From: Ignavibacteria bacterium
Lineage (GTDB): Bacteria > Bacteroidota > Ignavibacteria > Tepidaquicellales > Tepidaquicellaceae
Reading direction: 5' to 3'
Length of the DNA stretch: 64,000 nt
Assembly (NCBI GenBank): GCA_016716125.1
Contig: JADJWZ010000007.1
Span: 124,001-188,000 of the forward strand
Shown: piece by piece, positions 18,337 through 27,170 of the stretch
Numbering within the stretch: position 1 is the stretch's first letter
Layout of the letters: each line of letters opens with the position of its first letter
Notes under the pieces: generated by a model
Seen by the model: only the letters and a program-made list of their open reading frames with translations
Told to the model about the DNA's origin: nothing
Database searches by the model: none
Position numbers and translations under genes: made by a program

Positions 18337-18344
18337 CAAATATA
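18337..18344 (-). promoter_or_regulatory. Possible Bacteroidota-type -7 element upstream of mutS
   Basis: On the minus strand TATATTTG matches the TAnnTTTG -7 consensus known from Bacteroidota. It lies about 43 bases before the mutS start. A matching TTTG -33 box is not clear, so this is tentative. Confidence 0.35.
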
Positions 18345-18450
18345 ATCCGAAAATAATTTTTATGTAATTGATAAAATTAACAGAACGGTAAAAAATGAAG
18401 AGTAAAAATCAGTTAAAAATAAATCCTATTTTAAAAAAAGCAGAGAGATT

Positions 18451-19062
18451 TCAGTAATGTTTTATTTTATCTTTAAGATATTTATTAAGAAGTTCTCTTC
18501 CTCTGAAAATATGAGCTTTGACAGTGCCGAGAGGAAGGTTCAGCTCCTTCGCAATTTCCTCATACTCTTTTTCTTTCCTGTGTCTTAAGACAATTACATC
18601 TCTGTATTTCAGAGGCAATGAATCAATCGCTTCGTCAAGTATGATTCTCAGCTGCTTGTCAATCACGTTACTGTCAGGCTTATTCTCATGATCAGGTATT
18701 TCAAAACTATATTCACTGTCATCGGACTCAATATTTTTATCAATTGAAAAAGTGTAAAGCTTTTTCTTTCTTAGATAGTCTATTGCATTGTTAGTGGCGA
18801 TCTTAAAAAGCCATGTGGAAAATGCAAACTGCTTGTCAAAATTTGCAAGAGAGTTAAATGCTTTTATGAATGCTTCCTGTGTCAGATCCTCAACATCTTC
18901 TTTTTTTGATATCATTCTGTAAATAAGATGCGTTATCATCGGATGATATTTTTTCATAAGTTTTGCATAGGAAGACTGCTTACCGGCAAGCGCTTCGTCA
19001 ATAAGGATCAGATCCTCCGCTTTGGATTTGCTGATTACTGATACTGTATTGTTTATATTCAT
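18451..19062 (-). CDS. RNA polymerase sigma factor, ECF/sigma-70 family
   Basis: A 203-residue sigma factor. Region 2 contains DVEDLTQEAFIKAF and FDKQFAFSTWLFKIATNNAIDYLRKKK. Region 4 contains LPLKYRDVIVLRHRKEKEYEEIAKELNLPLGTVKAHIFRGRELL as a helix-turn-helix. No anti-sigma factor lies next to it. It is divergent from rlmN, with about 137 bases between starts. TTG, then 20 bases, then TAATTTTT in its upstream region may be its own promoter. The regulon cannot be guessed from the sequence. Confidence 0.9.
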   Translation of the reverse strand: MNINNTVSVISKSKAEDLILIDEALAGKQSSYAKLMKKYHPMITHLIYRMISKKEDVEDLTQEAFIKAFNSLANFDKQFAFSTWLFKIATNNAIDYLRKKKLYTFSIDKNIESDDSEYSFEIPDHENKPDSNVIDKQLRIILDEAIDSLPLKYRDVIVLRHRKEKEYEEIAKELNLPLGTVKAHIFRGRELLNKYLKDKIKHY

Positions 19063-19199
19063 TTAAGACAGTGAGGGTGTGAGGAGTTTATTTTTCATTG
19101 CATAAAAATTACATCTATTTGTAATGAATTTCAACTAATAAAAAAGCATTTGAATTGAAATATGAGTTCTTTAAATTTGTCCTGAACCTTCCTTTAATT

Positions 19200-20312
19200 A
19201 TGTCTTTAAAAAATATTCTGAATCTGACTCTGCCCGAACTGGAAACTGATATAATTTCTCTGGGTGAACCAAAGTACAGAGCAAAACAAATTTTTACATC
19301 TCTTCATAAAAATAATATTATTACCACAGATGGTCTTCAGAGTATTCCCAAATCACTGAAAGAAAAAATAAGCGAAAATTTTTTTATACCTGCTTTAAGA
19401 CTGCTGGAGGAAAGCAGCTCAGTTAGTTTTAATACAAAAAAATTCCTGTTCCAGACGGAAAGAGCAGAAAAAGAATATATTTTCGAATCTGTTCTCATTT
19501 CGGAAAAGGAAAGAAATACTATCTGTATTTCCACTCAGATAGGCTGCAATGTCGGATGTGAATTCTGCGCTACTGCAAAAATGGGTTTCATAAAAAATCT
19601 GGAACCTGCTGAAATTATTCTGCAGGTATATGAAATAATCCGCATCACCGGAATCATGCCTACCAATCTTGTCTTTATGGGAATGGGAGAGCCGTTCCTT
19701 AATTACGGAAATCTGATGAAAGCTTTAAAGATACTGACTGATAAGGATGGGCTGGGAATTTCTTCTAAGAAGATCACAGTTTCTACAGTTGGGTTTACGG
19801 ATAAAATAAAAAGCTTTGCTGACGATATTACATCAGAAGAAAATGTTAATCTCAGAAAGATCAAGCTGGCATTATCACTTCATTCCACTGATAACGGATT
19901 CAGAGAGTCCATAATACCGACTTCATCTAAAAACCGTCTTTCCGATATCTATGAAGAGCTTGTATATTTTTACAGAAAGACAGGAAGTAAAATTACATAT
20001 GAGTATATATTTTTTAATGGTCTGAATGATTCTGAAAATGACATTAAAAGATTAGTGAAGCTCACGCGGATGGTTCCGTCTTCGATCAATATAATCCCGT
20101 TTCACCCGATTGATTTTAAATTAAACAGTCCTTTGGATATTTTTAATAAAGATAAAGACCTAAATAATTTACTTTCAAATAAAAATTTATTTCAGTTTAT
20201 TGAAAAACTTAAACTAAGCAAAGTTACTGTAAATCTCCGGTCCAGCAGCGGTGTTGATATTAATGCAGCATGCGGTCAGCTGGCGGTAATAAAATCTCAG
20301 GTTAATAATTAA
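19200..20312 (+). CDS. rlmN: Dual-specificity 23S rRNA/tRNA adenine-C2 methyltransferase RlmN
   Basis: Radical-SAM enzyme making m2A2503 in 23S rRNA and m2A37 in tRNA. The cluster motif is CNVGCEFCATAK (CxxxCxxC), followed by NLVFMGMGEPFLNY and the C-terminal AACGQL, whose cysteine forms the methylated intermediate. From the ATG at 19200 the protein has 370 residues, the family norm. The frame extends to 19155, but those extra residues are not conserved in the family. adk follows 20 bases downstream. Confidence 0.95.
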   Translation: MSLKNILNLTLPELETDIISLGEPKYRAKQIFTSLHKNNIITTDGLQSIPKSLKEKISENFFIPALRLLEESSSVSFNTKKFLFQTERAEKEYIFESVLISEKERNTICISTQIGCNVGCEFCATAKMGFIKNLEPAEIILQVYEIIRITGIMPTNLVFMGMGEPFLNYGNLMKALKILTDKDGLGISSKKITVSTVGFTDKIKSFADDITSEENVNLRKIKLALSLHSTDNGFRESIIPTSSKNRLSDIYEELVYFYRKTGSKITYEYIFFNGLNDSENDIKRLVKLTRMVPSSINIIPFHPIDFKLNSPLDIFNKDKDLNNLLSNKNLFQFIEKLKLSKVTVNLRSSSGVDINAACGQLAVIKSQVNN

Positions 20313-20332
20313 TTTTACAAACATACAAATAA

Positions 20333-20881
20333 ATGTTTCACTTAATAATCTTCGGACCTCCCGGTGTCGGCAAAGGCACACAGGCGGCCAGTATTTCAGA
20401 AAAGCTTAATCTTCAGCATATTTCCACTGGAGAAATTTTACGCAAAGCGGTTACTGACGGAACGGAATTCGGACTGAAGGCAAAGGAAATTATGGACAGG
20501 GGAAATCTCGTTCCGGATGAAATTATGAACGGAATAGTAAAAGAGACTCTTGAAAATGTAAAAGGAAACGGTTTTATACTTGACGGTTTTCCCAGAACAC
20601 TGAATCAGGCTAAAGCGCTTACGGAAATTTTTGAAAATCTGAATTTTAATGAAGTGAAAGTTATAACACTGACAGCCGACGATGAAGAAATTACGCAGAG
20701 ACTATTAAAAAGAGGAAGAAGCGATGATAACAGAGATACTATTCTTAACAGACTCAAAATTTATTATAATTCTACTTCACCGGTAAAAGAATATTATGAA
20801 AAGCTCGGTTTGAATATAGATATTAATGGAGTAGGCGAAGCGGATAAGATTAAGGAGGTGATATTTAATAAATTAATCTGA
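20333..20881 (+). CDS. adk: Adenylate kinase, short-lid form
   Basis: Interconverts ATP + AMP and 2 ADP. The P-loop is GPPGVGKGTQ (residues 6-15), followed by STGEILRKAV, LDGFPRT and LLKRGRSDDN. The LID region is short, giving 182 residues rather than about 214, as in many Bacteroidota. Intact frame. It follows rlmN closely and is probably co-transcribed. Confidence 0.97.
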   Translation: MFHLIIFGPPGVGKGTQAASISEKLNLQHISTGEILRKAVTDGTEFGLKAKEIMDRGNLVPDEIMNGIVKETLENVKGNGFILDGFPRTLNQAKALTEIFENLNFNEVKVITLTADDEEITQRLLKRGRSDDNRDTILNRLKIYYNSTSPVKEYYEKLGLNIDINGVGEADKIKEVIFNKLI

Positions 20882-20986
20882 CTTAATAATTAAAATTAAA
20901 AAACTCCGGAAATTATAAATTATCTTATTTTAATAATTGCAATTTTAATATTAAACGTATATTTTGTAATCTAAAATTTTATAAAA

Positions 20987-21334
20987 ATGGCATCAATTAA
21001 AGAAACTGAGTTATCTGATAAAGGGATCATAATTCTTTCCCCGAAAGGTAATTTTGTAGGCGGTGAAGAAACAGATGAACTTAGAGACGCAATTAAAAAA
21101 TATTCTGAATCCGGCAACAAAAAACTTGTTATTGATCTGGGTGATGTTTTATACCTTAACAGTACTGCCCTCGGAGTACTAATAGCTGCACATGCTAACT
21201 ATTCAAAAAGAGAAGGCAAGATCAGATTGTGCCAGCTCAATAAAAATCTGGAAAATTTATTTGTTATCACAAAACTCGCACTGATATTCGACTCATTTGC
21301 AACACAGGAAGAGGCAATAAACAGTTTTGCTTAA
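20987..21334 (+). CDS. STAS-domain anti-sigma factor antagonist
   Basis: A 115-residue SpoIIAA-type STAS protein: VIDLGDVLYLNSTALGVLI places the likely phospho-acceptor serine at S59. Such proteins are switched by phosphorylation through an anti-sigma kinase and free a sigma factor or another target. No partner kinase or phosphatase lies near it. It sits between adk and the ExbB/ExbD genes, which makes a role in envelope stress control possible but unproven. Confidence 0.9.
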   Translation: MASIKETELSDKGIIILSPKGNFVGGEETDELRDAIKKYSESGNKKLVIDLGDVLYLNSTALGVLIAAHANYSKREGKIRLCQLNKNLENLFVITKLALIFDSFATQEEAINSFA

Positions 21335-21364
21335 AGTTTAAAACTATCTAGTTTAAAATTATCT
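21335..21364 (+). repeat. 15-bp tandem duplication after the STAS stop codon
   Basis: Two copies of a 15-bp unit (AGTTTAAAACTATCT, then the same with one change) follow directly on the TAA stop. A third, more degenerate copy may follow. No function is evident. Confidence 0.85.
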
Positions 21365-21412
21365 ATAAATTAAAAAATCTAACTCTATCAGGGTTAACGG
21401 AGGTTAAAATTA

Positions 21413-22198
21413 ATGAAACAATCTGTCTTTATTACGGTAATCATTGTCGTTTCGCTTGTTGTATCAGCTTTTATTTTTTACGGAGTTTTCGGAAATGCAA
21501 ATAATTTCAAGACACCGGAAAAAAACGCACCGGCAAATATTATGGGTGCTATATATCTTGGGGGTCCGGTTGTTATAACATTGATGGCGTTAAGCATAAT
21601 GGTTATAACATTTACGATCGAAAGACAATTATCATTGTCAAAAGCAAAAGGAAAAGGTCCGATTGAACCTTTCCTTAAGAAAGTTCAAACTGCCCTGATA
21701 GAAGGAAATATTGATGAGGCAATTGCCGAATGCGATAAGCAGAAAGGGTCCATTGCCAATATACTCCGGCAAGGTCTGGACAGATATCAGATGCTTGTCG
21801 CGGATAATAAACTTGATGCAGATAACAAGCTAACGGAAGTACAAGCGGCAATAGAAGAAGCTATGATGCTTGAAGTTCCTCTGCTTGAAAGAAATTTAGT
21901 TGTTCTTTCCACTATCGCTTCAGTTTCAGTTCTTATCGGACTGTTCGGAACTGTAATCGGTATGATCAGAGCGTTTCAGGCGCTTGCTGCTGCAGGTACT
22001 CCAAACGCAGCGGAATTATCTGCAGGTATTTCCGAAGCTCTTATTAATACAGCAGGCGGTTTGTTTGGCGCTATCGTAGGAACGATTTCGTACAACTATT
22101 TCGTTACGAAGGTTGGTAATATTACTTATATGATCGATGAAGCTACTTATAATATGCTTCAGATCCTTACTTTAAAAGGTTCAAAAAAATCAGCTTAA
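21413..22198 (+). CDS. exbB: MotA/TolQ/ExbB proton channel protein
   Basis: A 261-residue membrane protein of the ExbB/TolQ family. An N-terminal helix (about 7-27) and a second at about 45-68 precede a cytoplasmic stretch. A helix pair follows in the conserved channel domain (VLSTIASVSVLIGLFGTVIGMI, then ALINTAGGLFGAIVGT). The upstream GGAGG (21399-21403) gives good spacing to the ATG. With the two ExbD proteins it should form a proton-driven motor that energises an outer-membrane process; no TonB or TolA is adjacent. Confidence 0.92.
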   Translation: MKQSVFITVIIVVSLVVSAFIFYGVFGNANNFKTPEKNAPANIMGAIYLGGPVVITLMALSIMVITFTIERQLSLSKAKGKGPIEPFLKKVQTALIEGNIDEAIAECDKQKGSIANILRQGLDRYQMLVADNKLDADNKLTEVQAAIEEAMMLEVPLLERNLVVLSTIASVSVLIGLFGTVIGMIRAFQALAAAGTPNAAELSAGISEALINTAGGLFGAIVGTISYNYFVTKVGNITYMIDEATYNMLQILTLKGSKKSA

Positions 22199-22233
22199 GT
22201 AATTCTGAATTCCAACTATAAAAATTTAAAATA

Positions 22234-22821
22234 ATGAAGAAAGCCAGATCTATAAAAAAGCCCGGTGTTAATATTGACATGACTCCATTGGTGGATGTTA
22301 TTATGTTACTGCTTACATTCTTTATGCTTGTAGCAACATTTAAAGCTGAATCTACGGAAGCGATTGAAGTTCAGCTTCCGGAATCGGTAGTTACCGATAC
22401 AACCAAATTACCTGAAAAGGACATTATGACATTAACGCTGACTAAAGCAGGAGATGTATTTCTTGATGTTGATAATTATAAAGTAAAGGAAGAAGTGTTC
22501 GGCAGTTCGGTCGGAATTGGTCTGTATCACCCTGATAGTACTTCAAAAAGCGAATACGAAACCACAGGCGGAAACATTAACGGTAAACCTTTTAAAAGAC
22601 CTGTAACAATTCTTGATAAAGCCGGATTTGAGAAAACTCTTAATGATCTCCGAAGAGCGTTAAAAGGTCAGACCGATGGAAAGTCAGATTTCCGTATAGT
22701 TCTTAAGGGTGATCTCGATACAAATTATGGTGTTGTAGAAGATCTTATGGAAAGTTTTAAAGCAACCAGGAATACAAGGTTTGCTTTGGTAACAGATGTA
22801 AAATCAAATAAACCGGAATAA
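22234..22821 (+). CDS. exbD: ExbD/TolR biopolymer transport protein, first copy
   Basis: A 195-residue single-span protein with a short basic cytoplasmic tail and the signature IDMTPLVDVIMLLLTFFM; the proton-carrying aspartate is D21. The periplasmic domain is longer than in typical ExbD and carries an insert around residues 80-115 (FGSSVGIGLYHPDSTSKSEY). It lies 35 bases after exbB and 28 before the second exbD. Two different ExbD subunits with one ExbB are common in Bacteroidota. Confidence 0.92.
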   Translation: MKKARSIKKPGVNIDMTPLVDVIMLLLTFFMLVATFKAESTEAIEVQLPESVVTDTTKLPEKDIMTLTLTKAGDVFLDVDNYKVKEEVFGSSVGIGLYHPDSTSKSEYETTGGNINGKPFKRPVTILDKAGFEKTLNDLRRALKGQTDGKSDFRIVLKGDLDTNYGVVEDLMESFKATRNTRFALVTDVKSNKPE

Positions 22822-22849
22822 TTTTTATTAATACTAAAAGAATATAATT

Positions 22850-23377
22850 ATGGCAGGCGGCGGATTTGATGCCCCGGAGTCCGGAGGCGGATTACGAAAG
22901 CAGAAAAAATATAAGAAAGGAAAAAGGATCGGTGTAAGAATTGATATGACTCCTATGGTCGATGTTATTATGCTTCTTCTGACTTTCTTTATTCTTACCA
23001 CTACTCTGAATACTCCTCAGATCATGCAGATCAATCTTCCAAAAGGTGATCAGGAAGATAAGATCAAAGTTGATATGGGAAATGTTTTGTATGTCAGAGT
23101 TTCTGAAAACGGAAATGCTTATTTCTCTTCAGGTTTATCTGACGGCAGCGAAGCAGAACCGGTAAAAGTCGAATTTAATGATATGAAATCAAAGATCGAA
23201 TCACTATATAACCAAAATCCAAATCTGCTAATTCTTCTAAAGTTCGACAGGAATATGAAATACAGCAAAATGATAGACATTCTGGATGAGATCAACAGGG
23301 CTGAAATTGAAAAGCGTTACAGCTTTATGAAAATGGAAGATCCCGATAAAGAAATTGTTACTAAAGCAGGGGGTTAA
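22850..23377 (+). CDS. exbD: ExbD/TolR biopolymer transport protein, second copy
   Basis: A 175-residue ExbD paralogue with a longer, Gly- and Lys-rich cytoplasmic tail (about 30 residues) before the membrane segment IDMTPMVDVIMLLLTFFI; the key aspartate is D38. The periplasmic domain differs clearly from the first copy, so the two are not recent duplicates. Last gene of the ExbB operon, followed by a good terminator. Confidence 0.92.
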   Translation: MAGGGFDAPESGGGLRKQKKYKKGKRIGVRIDMTPMVDVIMLLLTFFILTTTLNTPQIMQINLPKGDQEDKIKVDMGNVLYVRVSENGNAYFSSGLSDGSEAEPVKVEFNDMKSKIESLYNQNPNLLILLKFDRNMKYSKMIDILDEINRAEIEKRYSFMKMEDPDKEIVTKAGG

Positions 23378-23398
23378 TTTCCTATATAATGTTTTTGT

Positions 23399-23433
23399 AA
23401 AAGCGGTCTGAATAATTTCTGATCGCTTTTTTT
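23399..23433 (+). terminator. Intrinsic terminator after the ExbB/ExbD operon
   Basis: Stem AAAGCGGTC/GATCGCTTT (nine pairs including one G-U), a loop of 12 bases and a run of seven T. It starts 22 bases after the exbD stop. Confidence 0.85.
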
Positions 23434-23500
23434 ATTATGACATTTTACTTTACCGAATAATTTTTTCTGAAAAAAATCAATGAAACGATAAGCCGTAAAT

Positions 23501-24310
23501 TTGATAAATAGTAATTTAAAATATTTAGTTTTTCTTTTATTATCCTTTCTGTTTATCTCTGATAGTATCTCTCAGGTAAATGCAGAGAAAAATATTGCGG
23601 ATGATCCCACAGTTCTCAAACAATATCTAGTCGATGAGACAGGTACGCTGAATCCGGCGGAATACAAAAATATCACAAACAAGCTTGTCAATGAAGACAG
23701 GACTTCTTCAAATCAAATTGTAGTATATCTGATTAAAAGTCTTAACGGTGAATCGCTCGAAGATGTATCAATCAGACTTGCCGAAAAAAATAAGATAGGT
23801 AAGAAAGACAGGAATAACGGTGTGCTGATGCTGGTAGTAAAAGATGACAGGAAAATCAGAATTGAAGTAGGATACGGACTTGAAGGAGTGCTTACAGACG
23901 CCAAAAGCTCTAGCATTATAAGGAATGTGATCACTCCGAAATTTAAGCAGGGAAATTATTATCAGGGAATTAATGACGGAGTGGATGCAATAATTGCAGC
24001 TATAAAAGGTGAATATACCGCTGAAGACAAAGACTCTTCCGGCAGCGGTTCGGGAACATGCTGCTTTGGAATTCCGATTTTCATAATGATTATTTTTATG
24101 TTCATTTTCATATCAATCATTACTTCGATACTCAGAAGAATTTTTGGATTCGGAAATTTTGTAAGAACCGGAAAGAAAGGTTCAGGCGGATGGGGTGGAT
24201 TCACAGGCGGCGGCTGGAGCAGCGGAAGCGGCAGCAGCGGCGGTTCATTCGGAGGATTTTCCGGCGGCGGCGGATCGTTCGGCGGCGGCGGAGCAAGCGG
24301 TAGCTGGTAA
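23501..24310 (+). CDS. TPM-domain membrane protein (YgcG family)
   Basis: A 269-residue protein: signal peptide, TPM domain (about residues 35-165, with VDETGTLNPAEY and RIEVGYGLEGVLTDA), one hydrophobic helix (about 188-211) and a long Gly/Ser-rich tail ending GGGGASGSW, the usual architecture of this family. A TTG at 23501 is the only reasonable start: a stop lies four codons upstream and there is no ATG before the signal peptide. Related proteins often pair with LemA, which is absent here. The next gene is a second, soluble TPM protein. Confidence 0.88.
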   Translation: MINSNLKYLVFLLLSFLFISDSISQVNAEKNIADDPTVLKQYLVDETGTLNPAEYKNITNKLVNEDRTSSNQIVVYLIKSLNGESLEDVSIRLAEKNKIGKKDRNNGVLMLVVKDDRKIRIEVGYGLEGVLTDAKSSSIIRNVITPKFKQGNYYQGINDGVDAIIAAIKGEYTAEDKDSSGSGSGTCCFGIPIFIMIIFMFIFISIITSILRRIFGFGNFVRTGKKGSGGWGGFTGGGWSSGSGSSGGSFGGFSGGGGSFGGGGASGSW

Positions 24311-24335
24311 TTTATTTAATCTAATTTTTTTTGAT

Positions 24336-24794
24336 ATGCCAAAAAATTATATAAGAAAATATTTGTCTGATGATGATCTCGATACTATCGTAAAAAAAAT
24401 TTACGAAGCCGAAAGTAAAACTTCCGGAGAGATTAGATTAAGTATTAAGACTAAAAGAGGTTACAGAGAGAAAGACCTTTCACCGCGCAAACTAGCAATT
24501 GCGGAATTCCTGAATCTCAGGATGAATGAAACCCGTGATAAAACCGGTGTATTGTTTTATATTTTATTTGATGAACACAGATATGAGATAATAGCCGATT
24601 CCGGCATCAATTCGAAAATAACAGATCAGGAATGGAATTCTCTTACTGCAGATATTACAGAGTATTTTAAAAATGAGAAATATCTGGAAGGAATTCTGTT
24701 TGTAATTGAAAAGATAGGAAATAAACTCACAGAAGAATTCCCGATAAAGAGCGGAGATATAAATGAACTTCCGAATGAAGTCAGTATAAGCTGA
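24336..24794 (+). CDS. Short TPM-domain protein
   Basis: A 152-residue protein made only of a TPM-like domain (IYEAESKTSGEIRLSI, TGVLFYILFDEHRYEIIADSGI), without signal peptide or membrane helix. The open frame extends upstream to 24195, but that part only reads the glycine-rich tail of the preceding gene in another frame, so I place the start at the ATG at 24336. It matches the second TPM protein often seen beside YgcG-type proteins. Probably co-transcribed with the gene before it. Confidence 0.85.
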   Translation: MPKNYIRKYLSDDDLDTIVKKIYEAESKTSGEIRLSIKTKRGYREKDLSPRKLAIAEFLNLRMNETRDKTGVLFYILFDEHRYEIIADSGINSKITDQEWNSLTADITEYFKNEKYLEGILFVIEKIGNKLTEEFPIKSGDINELPNEVSIS

Positions 24795-24860
24795 GCTGAG
24801 TATTATTTTATATTTTATATATTTTAAGTTCATTATATTATCAATCAAAACCATTTAAAG

Positions 24861-25406
24861 TTGAAAGAGCCTGAAATTCTTCTCAGAAATTATATCAAAA
24901 ACGAAAACCTTATAAAACATTGTTACTCTGTAGAATCAGCAATGAAATTTTATGCAGAGCAGCTGAATGTAGATCAGGAAAGATGGGGAGCGGCAGGTCT
25001 TCTCCATGACCTCGACTGGGAAATGTATCCGGATACACATCCGAATACTGCCGTGCCGTTACTTGAAGATGCAGGTTATGATAAAGAATTTATTGATGCA
25101 ATACTCGGTCACGCTTATCCTGACAGGACCGATGTACCAAGGGAAAGCAGACTTGCGAAATATCTTTTTGCATGCGATGAGATCACAGGATTTATAATGG
25201 CTTATTCCCTTATGAAAGAAAATGGTCTGAATGACGTAGAACCAAAAAGCATAAAAAAGAAAATGAAGGACAAAGCCTTTGCACGAAATGTGAACAGGGA
25301 GGATATTGTAAAAGGAGCTGAAGAGATCGGAATGGATCTGGATACGCATATAAAAAATATTATAGAAAGTATGAAGAATGACGAAAGAGTAAACATAAGA
25401 AAATAA
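24861..25406 (+). CDS. HD-domain phosphohydrolase-like protein
   Basis: A 181-residue HD-superfamily protein: the first histidine in LIKHCYSVE (H20), HD in GLLHDLDWE (H49, D50), and a further histidine in ILGHAYPD. The substrate is unknown; many such single-domain proteins act on nucleotides. It starts with TTG at 24861; no ATG lies at the beginning of the domain. The ABC ATPase gene starts 4 bases after its stop, so it is probably part of the exporter operon. Confidence 0.85.
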   Translation: MKEPEILLRNYIKNENLIKHCYSVESAMKFYAEQLNVDQERWGAAGLLHDLDWEMYPDTHPNTAVPLLEDAGYDKEFIDAILGHAYPDRTDVPRESRLAKYLFACDEITGFIMAYSLMKENGLNDVEPKSIKKKMKDKAFARNVNREDIVKGAEEIGMDLDTHIKNIIESMKNDERVNIRK

Positions 25407-25409
25407 ATT

Positions 25410-26336
25410 ATGAGTATAATCACGACAAAAAATTTATCGAAAGAATATTCTTCCAAAAGTTTTTCCAAAGAAAAAATTCTTGCTTTGAATAATTTTTCTT
25501 TTGAAGTGGAAAGCGGTGAAATATTCGGCATTCTCGGTCCAAACGGCGCCGGGAAGACTACACTAATAAAAATCCTGCTGGGCATCACTCACAGAACTAA
25601 AGGTGAAGTAAAGATTTTTGACAATGAAATAAATACAGAAGCGTATAAAATGAAAGTCGGTTATCTTCCGGAGAACCATAAATTTCCTAATTATCTTAAC
25701 GGTGAACAGGTCATGCAGTTTTACGGGAAGATGAGCGGAATGAGCAGCGCCGATGTAAGAAAAAAAACCGATGAACTTCTTAAGCTAGTTGATATGGAAA
25801 AATGGAGAAAGACCAAGATCAAAAAATATTCCAAAGGAATGCTTCAAAGACTTGGTCTGGCGCAGGCGATGATCAATGATCCCGAACTTATTTTCCTCGA
25901 CGAACCAACCGACGGGGTGGACCCGATCGGCAGAAAAGAAATAAGAGACATACTTGAAGATTTGAAGGAAAGAGGAAAAACTATTTTCCTGAATTCACAT
26001 CTGCTCAGTGAAGTAGAATTAATTTGTGACAGAGTCGCAATTATGCACAAAGGCTCTCTTGTCAAATCAGGCCGGGTCGATGAGATCACACATATATCAG
26101 ATAACTATATAATAAACTGCTCTGACGTCAGCGAAGTCATCATGAATAAGCTGATGATGAATTTTAAAGCCACCATTTTAAGCATTAATGAATTTCATTT
26201 CAAAACGGATAACATTGACGAGCTTAACAGGCTTATTGATTTTATGAGACAAAACAATATCCTTATCCGCGGTATTCAAAGAGAAAAGAATACTCTGGAA
26301 AACATGTTTATTAATTTAATCGGAAGTCAGAACTAA
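25410..26336 (+). CDS. ABC transporter ATP-binding protein
   Basis: A 308-residue ATPase: Walker A GPNGAGKTT (about residue 46), signature YSKGMLQRLGLAQA, Walker B LIFLDEPTDGVDP and H-loop LNSHLLSEVE. The C-terminal extension of about 80 residues is typical of CcmA/NatA-like ABC-2 exporters. It is followed 3 bases later by the permease. Substrate unknown. Confidence 0.93.
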   Translation: MSIITTKNLSKEYSSKSFSKEKILALNNFSFEVESGEIFGILGPNGAGKTTLIKILLGITHRTKGEVKIFDNEINTEAYKMKVGYLPENHKFPNYLNGEQVMQFYGKMSGMSSADVRKKTDELLKLVDMEKWRKTKIKKYSKGMLQRLGLAQAMINDPELIFLDEPTDGVDPIGRKEIRDILEDLKERGKTIFLNSHLLSEVELICDRVAIMHKGSLVKSGRVDEITHISDNYIINCSDVSEVIMNKLMMNFKATILSINEFHFKTDNIDELNRLIDFMRQNNILIRGIQREKNTLENMFINLIGSQN

Positions 26337-26338
26337 AT

Positions 26339-27151
26339 ATGATATTCTTAACTCTTGTATTGAGTACCTTCAGGGAAGCAGTAGCAAAGAAAATTTTTCT
26401 GGGATTTTTTGCTATCTCGACTTTAATTATTCTTATATTTCTTTTTTTGATCAATGTAGAATCAGTAGAAGGAATGGTAGATATGATGGGAGCTGCCGGT
26501 GATGAAGGGATCAGAAAACTTGTTATCGGATTTGAAGTAGCAATGATCGATATATCTTATCTTCTGATCATTACTTTCTGTCTGATCTCAGTTTCATCTT
26601 TCATTCCGTCAATGCTGGAAAAAGGAAACATAGATCTTTTGCTTTCGAAACCGATCTCACGCACCAACATTATACTTGCAAAATTTACCGGCGGTGTAAT
26701 GCTTGTTTTTTTCAGTCTTGTTTACCTGATCGGATTTGTATGGATCATACTTTCATCAAAATCCGGATTCTGGCATTTTCCGTTTCTCTATACTATTCTC
26801 TGGCTTACTTTGTCGTTTGCAATTATTTATTCTCTCATAATTTTTATCGGGCTGGTGTCTCAAAGCACTATACTGTCAATACTTGTCAGCTTCTTTCTTG
26901 TTTTTATAGTATGCCCTATACTTTACGTAAGAGAAGCAACAATATTCTCTCTTGTGGAAAATAATGTCGTTCAGTTTATCATAAACTTTTTCTATTACAT
27001 TCTTCCGAAACCTTCTGACATTAATAAAATTACCACTAATATAATTACCGGTGAAGAAGTTAGTTCATATATGCCTGTATTCTCTTCAGTACTTTTTATG
27101 CTTGCTGTCTTGTCTGCATCCGTATTTTATTTTAAGAAAAAAGATTATTAA
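26339..27151 (+). CDS. ABC-2 type transporter permease
   Basis: A 270-residue membrane protein with about six hydrophobic helices, an N-terminal amphipathic start (FREAVAKKIFLGFF) and the conserved segment LEKGNIDLLLSKPISRTNIILAKFTGG, as in NosY-like and ABC-2 permeases. It pairs with the ATPase before it. The lipoprotein downstream starts 19 bases after its stop and may be a partner on the outer face. Confidence 0.9.
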   Translation: MIFLTLVLSTFREAVAKKIFLGFFAISTLIILIFLFLINVESVEGMVDMMGAAGDEGIRKLVIGFEVAMIDISYLLIITFCLISVSSFIPSMLEKGNIDLLLSKPISRTNIILAKFTGGVMLVFFSLVYLIGFVWIILSSKSGFWHFPFLYTILWLTLSFAIIYSLIIFIGLVSQSTILSILVSFFLVFIVCPILYVREATIFSLVENNVVQFIINFFYYILPKPSDINKITTNIITGEEVSSYMPVFSSVLFMLAVLSASVFYFKKKDY

Positions 27152-27170
27152 AAAATCTGTGTGTGTTGTT

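Noticed and set aside
24195..24335. Alanine-rich N-terminal extension of the short TPM protein
   Set aside because: It reads the glycine-rich tail of the previous gene in another frame.
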